Assembly (NCBI RefSeq): GCF_015500095.1
Contig: NZ_CP062983.1
Location: 1,116,001-1,180,000, forward strand
Source: Phototrophicus methaneseepsis
GTDB taxonomy: Bacteria > Chloroflexota > Anaerolineae > Aggregatilineales > Phototrophicaceae
Direction: 5' to 3'
DNA: 64,000 nucleotides
The notes under the pieces are model-generated. The model did not search any database and was not told the DNA's origin. It saw only the letters and a list, made by a program, of their open reading frames with translations. Below, piece by piece: positions 61,038-64,000 of this stretch. A program made the position numbers and the translations under genes. The stretch's first letter is position 1, and each line of letters starts with the position of its first letter.

Positions 61038-64000
61038 ATGCGCCGTGTGCCTCAGATCAGAATATTCCTAGCTTCTCCTGGTGATGTAAATGAAGAACGG
61101 GCTGTTGCCCTAGAAGTAATGGACATGCTCGAATATGACCCTCTGTTTAAGCTCAATGGCGCAGGGGGTATTTCCATTCATGCTGTTGCCTGGGACAAGC
61201 TTGGTAGTGATACGCCTATGCGTGCGACAATGACGCCTCAAACTGCTATTAAAGATGGTTTACCGCTCCCATCACAGTGTGACATTGTGCTTGTCTTATT
61301 CTGGGGACGTATGGGAACGCCATTGCCACTTTCAGAATATCAAAAGAAAGATGGAACTCCTTATCTTTCAGGGACTGAGTGGGAATATTTGGACGCAATT
61401 CACGCTGAAGGTAAATATGGCAGGCCTATAACTTTACTTTATCAGCGCACTCAAGAACCCCTACTTGATATAAAAGATCTTAAACAAGTTGAGCAATATC
61501 ATGCTGTTCTTAACTTTTTTAAACAATTTCGTGATCCAGATACGGGAGCTTTATCTGGAGGTGTCAATGAATATAAATCACCAGAGGATTTCCGTACTAA
61601 ATTAAGTAATCATCTTCGAAAAATTATTATCGGTATTTTATCGTCTGAAGATTTTTCCGAGCCAAAAAGCGTTTTGCGACCATTAGTCGAACCGCCTCCA
61701 TTATGGGAAGGCTCGCCTTTCCCTGGTTTACGTGCTTTTAAAGAAGTTGATGCTCCAATCTTTTTTGGACGAGGGCAAGAGATCAGTGAACTTGTTAGAC
61801 GAATTGAATCTGATCGATTTGTAGCTGTTGTTGCAGCATCAGGAAGTGGTAAATCGTCACTCGTGGCTGCAGGTTTGATTCCCCGTTTGAGAGCTAATGC
61901 GATTGCCAGTGATGAAACAGGTAGTAAAGATTGGCGTTTTGTGCATTTAACTCCAGGGGAAGGGGAAAGCCCATTCTCAACAATGTTCAAAGCTCTTTGT
62001 GAAAGCTTCCCAGAGCATCCTATTTCTCCATTTATGATCGTTGAAGAAAAACAAGCATTTGTGAATAGCTTGAATAAAGATGCTTCAGCAATAGTAGACA
62101 TCGTTAATGCGTTGATGAAAGAGGCAAATGCGCCATCATGGGCTGAGACGCTTTTCTTTATCGATCAATTTGAGGAATTGTTCACTTTAGTTTCAGAGGC
62201 CGATCGGCCTCAATTCATTGCTGTTTTAGATGCAATTGCAAATTCAAATCGTCTTCGATGCATCGTAACTATGCGCTCTGATTTCTATTCAAGCTGTTTA
62301 GAATATCCCTCATTAGTAGCGTTACTAAAAGCTTCGACTTATCCGCTAGCAGCTCCTACAGCTGGTGCTTTAATTGAGATGATCAAACGTCCAGCAGAAC
62401 GAGCCGGGTTGACATGGGATGAAGGTTTGCCAGAGCGAATACAGGCAGATACAGGTAGTGACAATGGCGCTTTGGCGGTGATGGCCTATGCATTGGACGA
62501 GCTTTATCGTGCTTCTACGAATGATAAACGTCTCAGCTTCGATGCTTATGATGAAATTGGCGGTATAGATGGTGCTATTGGTAAACGTGCAGAGGATACT
62601 TTTGATAGCCTGAACCTGCCAAATAAAGAACGGATATTACAGTATGTGTTCCGCGAACTGGTTACGATCGATGACAGAGGTGTGGCTACTCGACAAAGAG
62701 CTTCGACAAAGCAATTTGATTCTGAAGCGATGTTACTCGTTCGTTCTTTTGTTGAAGCAAGACTTTTAGTTCGTTTTGAGCAAACTATTGAGGTCGCTCA
62801 TGAGGCATTGTTTCGTAGTTGGAAGCGATTGAATACGTGGATCGAAGAAACACGTGAAGATTTGCGTAGTTTGCGTCGTATGCGGCAAGCTGCGCGAGAA
62901 TGGGATAATGCGGAAAAATCCACTCTTCTGTTATGGTCTGCAGAGCGACAAATGCCTATCTACGAAATTATAGAGCGTTTGGATATTAATTTAACCGATA
63001 TAGAGCAGCAATTCTTACGACCGGAACAGGAACTCATCCAGGAAGAACTTGCGAATCAATATATGCCTGAACATACCTATCGCACAAAGTTGGATCGTGT
63101 TGAGAAAATTCAAGGTGATATCGTAAAAGCTCAATGTGCAGCTCTTAATAATCCTAATAGACATATCCGCCTGGCAGCGGTCAAGGCTTTGGAGAGTTTG
63201 GAAGCGCAGGTGGCCATTCCTGACTTGCTGTTGCTGCTGAAGGATGAGGATATTGATGTTCGCCTGGCGGCCGTGGCGGCTTTGGAGAGTTTGGAAGCGC
63301 AGGTGGCCATTCCTGACTTGCTGTTGCTGCTGAAGGATGAGGCGTGGCCGGTTCGACAGGCGGCCGTGGAGGCTTTGGAGAGATTGGAAGCGCAGGTGGC
63401 CATTCCTGACTTGCTGTTGCTGCTGAAGGATAAGGATGGGCCGCGACAGGCGGCCGTGGCGGCTTTGGAGAGTTTGGAAGCGCAGGTGGTCATTCCTGAC
63501 TTGCTGTTGCTGCTGAAGGATGAGGATGGGCCGGTTCGACAGGCGGCCGTGGAGGCTTTAGGTCGTTTGGAAGCGCAGGTGGCCATTCCTGACTTGCTGT
63601 TGCTGCTGAAGGATGAGGATTGGCAGGTTCGACAGGCGGCCGTGGCGGTTTTAGGTCGTTTGGAAGCGCAGGTAGCCATTCCTGACTTGCTGTTGCTGCT
63701 GAAGGATGAGGATTGGCCGGTTCGACAGGCGGCCGTGGCGGCTTTGGAGAGTTTGGAAGCGCAGGTGGCCATTCCTGACTTGCTGTTGCTGCTGAAGGAT
63801 GAGGATTGGCCCGTTCGACAGGCGGCCGTGGCGGCTTTGGTGAGATTGGAAGCGCAGGTGGCCATTCCTGACTTGCTGTTGCTGCTGAAGGATGAGGATT
63901 GGCAGGTTCGACAGGCGGCCGTGGAGGCTTTAGGTCGTTTGGAAGCGCAGGTGGCCATTCCTGACTTGTTGTTGCTGCTGAAGGATGAGGATGGGCCGGT
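61038..64000 (+). CDS. DUF4062 - nSTAND1 - HEAT-repeat protein (3' end outside window)
   Basis: The frame is open from ATG 61038 to the window end (987 codons). N-terminal ~10-110 is DUF4062-like (IRIFLASPGDVNEERAVALE ... IVLVLFWGRMG), a TIR-related module common on STAND proteins. Residues ~240-560 match novel-STAND NTPase 1: PFPGLRAF, IFFGRGQEI, Walker A AASGSGKSS (266-274) and Walker B LFFIDQFEEL (D376). A helical part with VAHEALFRSW follows. From ~708 at least nine 31-residue HEAT/PBS-lyase-like repeats run to the edge (VRQAAVAALESLEAQVAIPD). It is probably a second NLR-like defence protein. Its length, C-terminus and any partner are unknown. Confidence 0.85.
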   Translation, partial: MRRVPQIRIFLASPGDVNEERAVALEVMDMLEYDPLFKLNGAGGISIHAVAWDKLGSDTPMRATMTPQTAIKDGLPLPSQCDIVLVLFWGRMGTPLPLSEYQKKDGTPYLSGTEWEYLDAIHAEGKYGRPITLLYQRTQEPLLDIKDLKQVEQYHAVLNFFKQFRDPDTGALSGGVNEYKSPEDFRTKLSNHLRKIIIGILSSEDFSEPKSVLRPLVEPPPLWEGSPFPGLRAFKEVDAPIFFGRGQEISELVRRIESDRFVAVVAASGSGKSSLVAAGLIPRLRANAIASDETGSKDWRFVHLTPGEGESPFSTMFKALCESFPEHPISPFMIVEEKQAFVNSLNKDASAIVDIVNALMKEANAPSWAETLFFIDQFEELFTLVSEADRPQFIAVLDAIANSNRLRCIVTMRSDFYSSCLEYPSLVALLKASTYPLAAPTAGALIEMIKRPAERAGLTWDEGLPERIQADTGSDNGALAVMAYALDELYRASTNDKRLSFDAYDEIGGIDGAIGKRAEDTFDSLNLPNKERILQYVFRELVTIDDRGVATRQRASTKQFDSEAMLLVRSFVEARLLVRFEQTIEVAHEALFRSWKRLNTWIEETREDLRSLRRMRQAAREWDNAEKSTLLLWSAERQMPIYEIIERLDINLTDIEQQFLRPEQELIQEELANQYMPEHTYRTKLDRVEKIQGDIVKAQCAALNNPNRHIRLAAVKALESLEAQVAIPDLLLLLKDEDIDVRLAAVAALESLEAQVAIPDLLLLLKDEAWPVRQAAVEALERLEAQVAIPDLLLLLKDKDGPRQAAVAALESLEAQVVIPDLLLLLKDEDGPVRQAAVEALGRLEAQVAIPDLLLLLKDEDWQVRQAAVAVLGRLEAQVAIPDLLLLLKDEDWPVRQAAVAALESLEAQVAIPDLLLLLKDEDWPVRQAAVAALVRLEAQVAIPDLLLLLKDEDWQVRQAAVEALGRLEAQVAIPDLLLLLKDEDGP
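63168..64000 (+). repeat. HEAT-encoding 93-base DNA repeats (at least nine, continuing past the window)
   Basis: Units of 31 codons share an almost invariant core: GCGCAGGTGGCCATTCCTGA, then TTGCTGTTGCTGCTGAAGGA. Differences cluster in a few codons (IDVRL, WPVRQ, WQVRQ, GPVRQ and ESL/GRL/VRL). One unit lost a codon (GPRQ) but stays in frame. The repeat block is clearly GC-richer than the first 2.1 kb of the same gene. Confidence 0.9.

Noticed and set aside
61610-62101. 163-codon minus-strand frame
   Set aside because: Antisense to the nSTAND1 P-loop region, where the plus-strand frame is continuous and carries Walker motifs.
63131-63958. 275-codon minus-strand open frame with Ser/Cys/Thr-rich repeats
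   Set aside because: Antisense shadow of the HEAT array; the plus-strand frame has a domain body and recognised repeats.
63168-64000. Possible CRISPR or minisatellite array
   Set aside because: The 93-base units are coding and keep frame even where a codon is lost.

Overview
The window looks like a chromosomal stretch from a Chloroflexota bacterium, probably Anaerolineae-like. That placement is inferred from gene content: many sugar ABC transporters, NarL-type kinases with PAS/GAF domains, a MalT-like regulator beside a DUF4386 protein, and a Uma2 protein. No rRNA or other marker gene is present, and I see no tRNA gene or CRISPR array. About 47 kb is a free-living heterotroph's carbohydrate-uptake and regulation region. 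The last 16 kb is an accessory island.

Layout. (1) 1-8.5 kb: a xylose/multiple-sugar type ABC transporter with a tandem-duplicated binding protein, then a REC-HTH-REC regulator, a kinase fused to a catalytically dead ABC domain, and an AraC regulator. (2) 8.8-22.7 kb: a secreted carboxylesterase; an oxidoreductase/sulfatase/amidohydrolase operon; a PAS-GAF two-component pair on the other strand; and a TIM-barrel epimerase/isomerase, binding protein, two permeases and a dehydrogenase. It reads as a catabolic cluster for an unidentified, perhaps sulfated, sugar derivative. (3) 23-29.5 kb: a PCYCGC lipoprotein, a Gfo/Idh/MocA enzyme, a frameshifted alpha-L-rhamnosidase remnant, and a LacI regulator with its own ABC transporter. 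(4) 29.6-32.5 kb, minus strand: aldo/keto reductase, cupin and AraC_N regulator. (5) 32.9-39.6 kb, minus strand: a GH127 beta-L-arabinofuranosidase with transporter, and a LacI regulator under two palindromic operators. (6) 39.6-47.7 kb: a prolyl oligopeptidase remnant, a DUF4386 protein, a small conserved protein, a MalT-like regulator, and a 1328-residue repeat lipoprotein.

(7) 48-64 kb is the accessory island. It starts with debris (recombinase HTH tail, WD40 fragment) and a two-copy Imm26-like immunity protein. Next come a small-RNA candidate, two XRE regulators and a Uma2 nuclease. From a divergent, operator-overlapped promoter pair runs a tightly packed operon: a 32-codon ORF, seven uncharacterised or barely characterised genes, and an ERF single-strand annealing protein. 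Behind the ERF terminator lie two large NLR-like genes on the plus strand: TIR-NB-ARC-TPR (1450 residues) and DUF4062-nSTAND1-HEAT (cut by the window end). Both end in repeat arrays that are nearly identical at DNA level. A decayed copy of the ERF 3' end sits between them.

The most interesting proposals are: the NLR-like pair with homogenised repeat sensors at an ERF-flanked site; the uncharacterised ERF operon with its XRE switch and structured leader; and the pseudo-ABC histidine kinase beside the sugar transporter. In all four ABC operons the binding-protein gene is followed by a hairpin before the next gene, which fits partial attenuation that keeps binding protein in excess.
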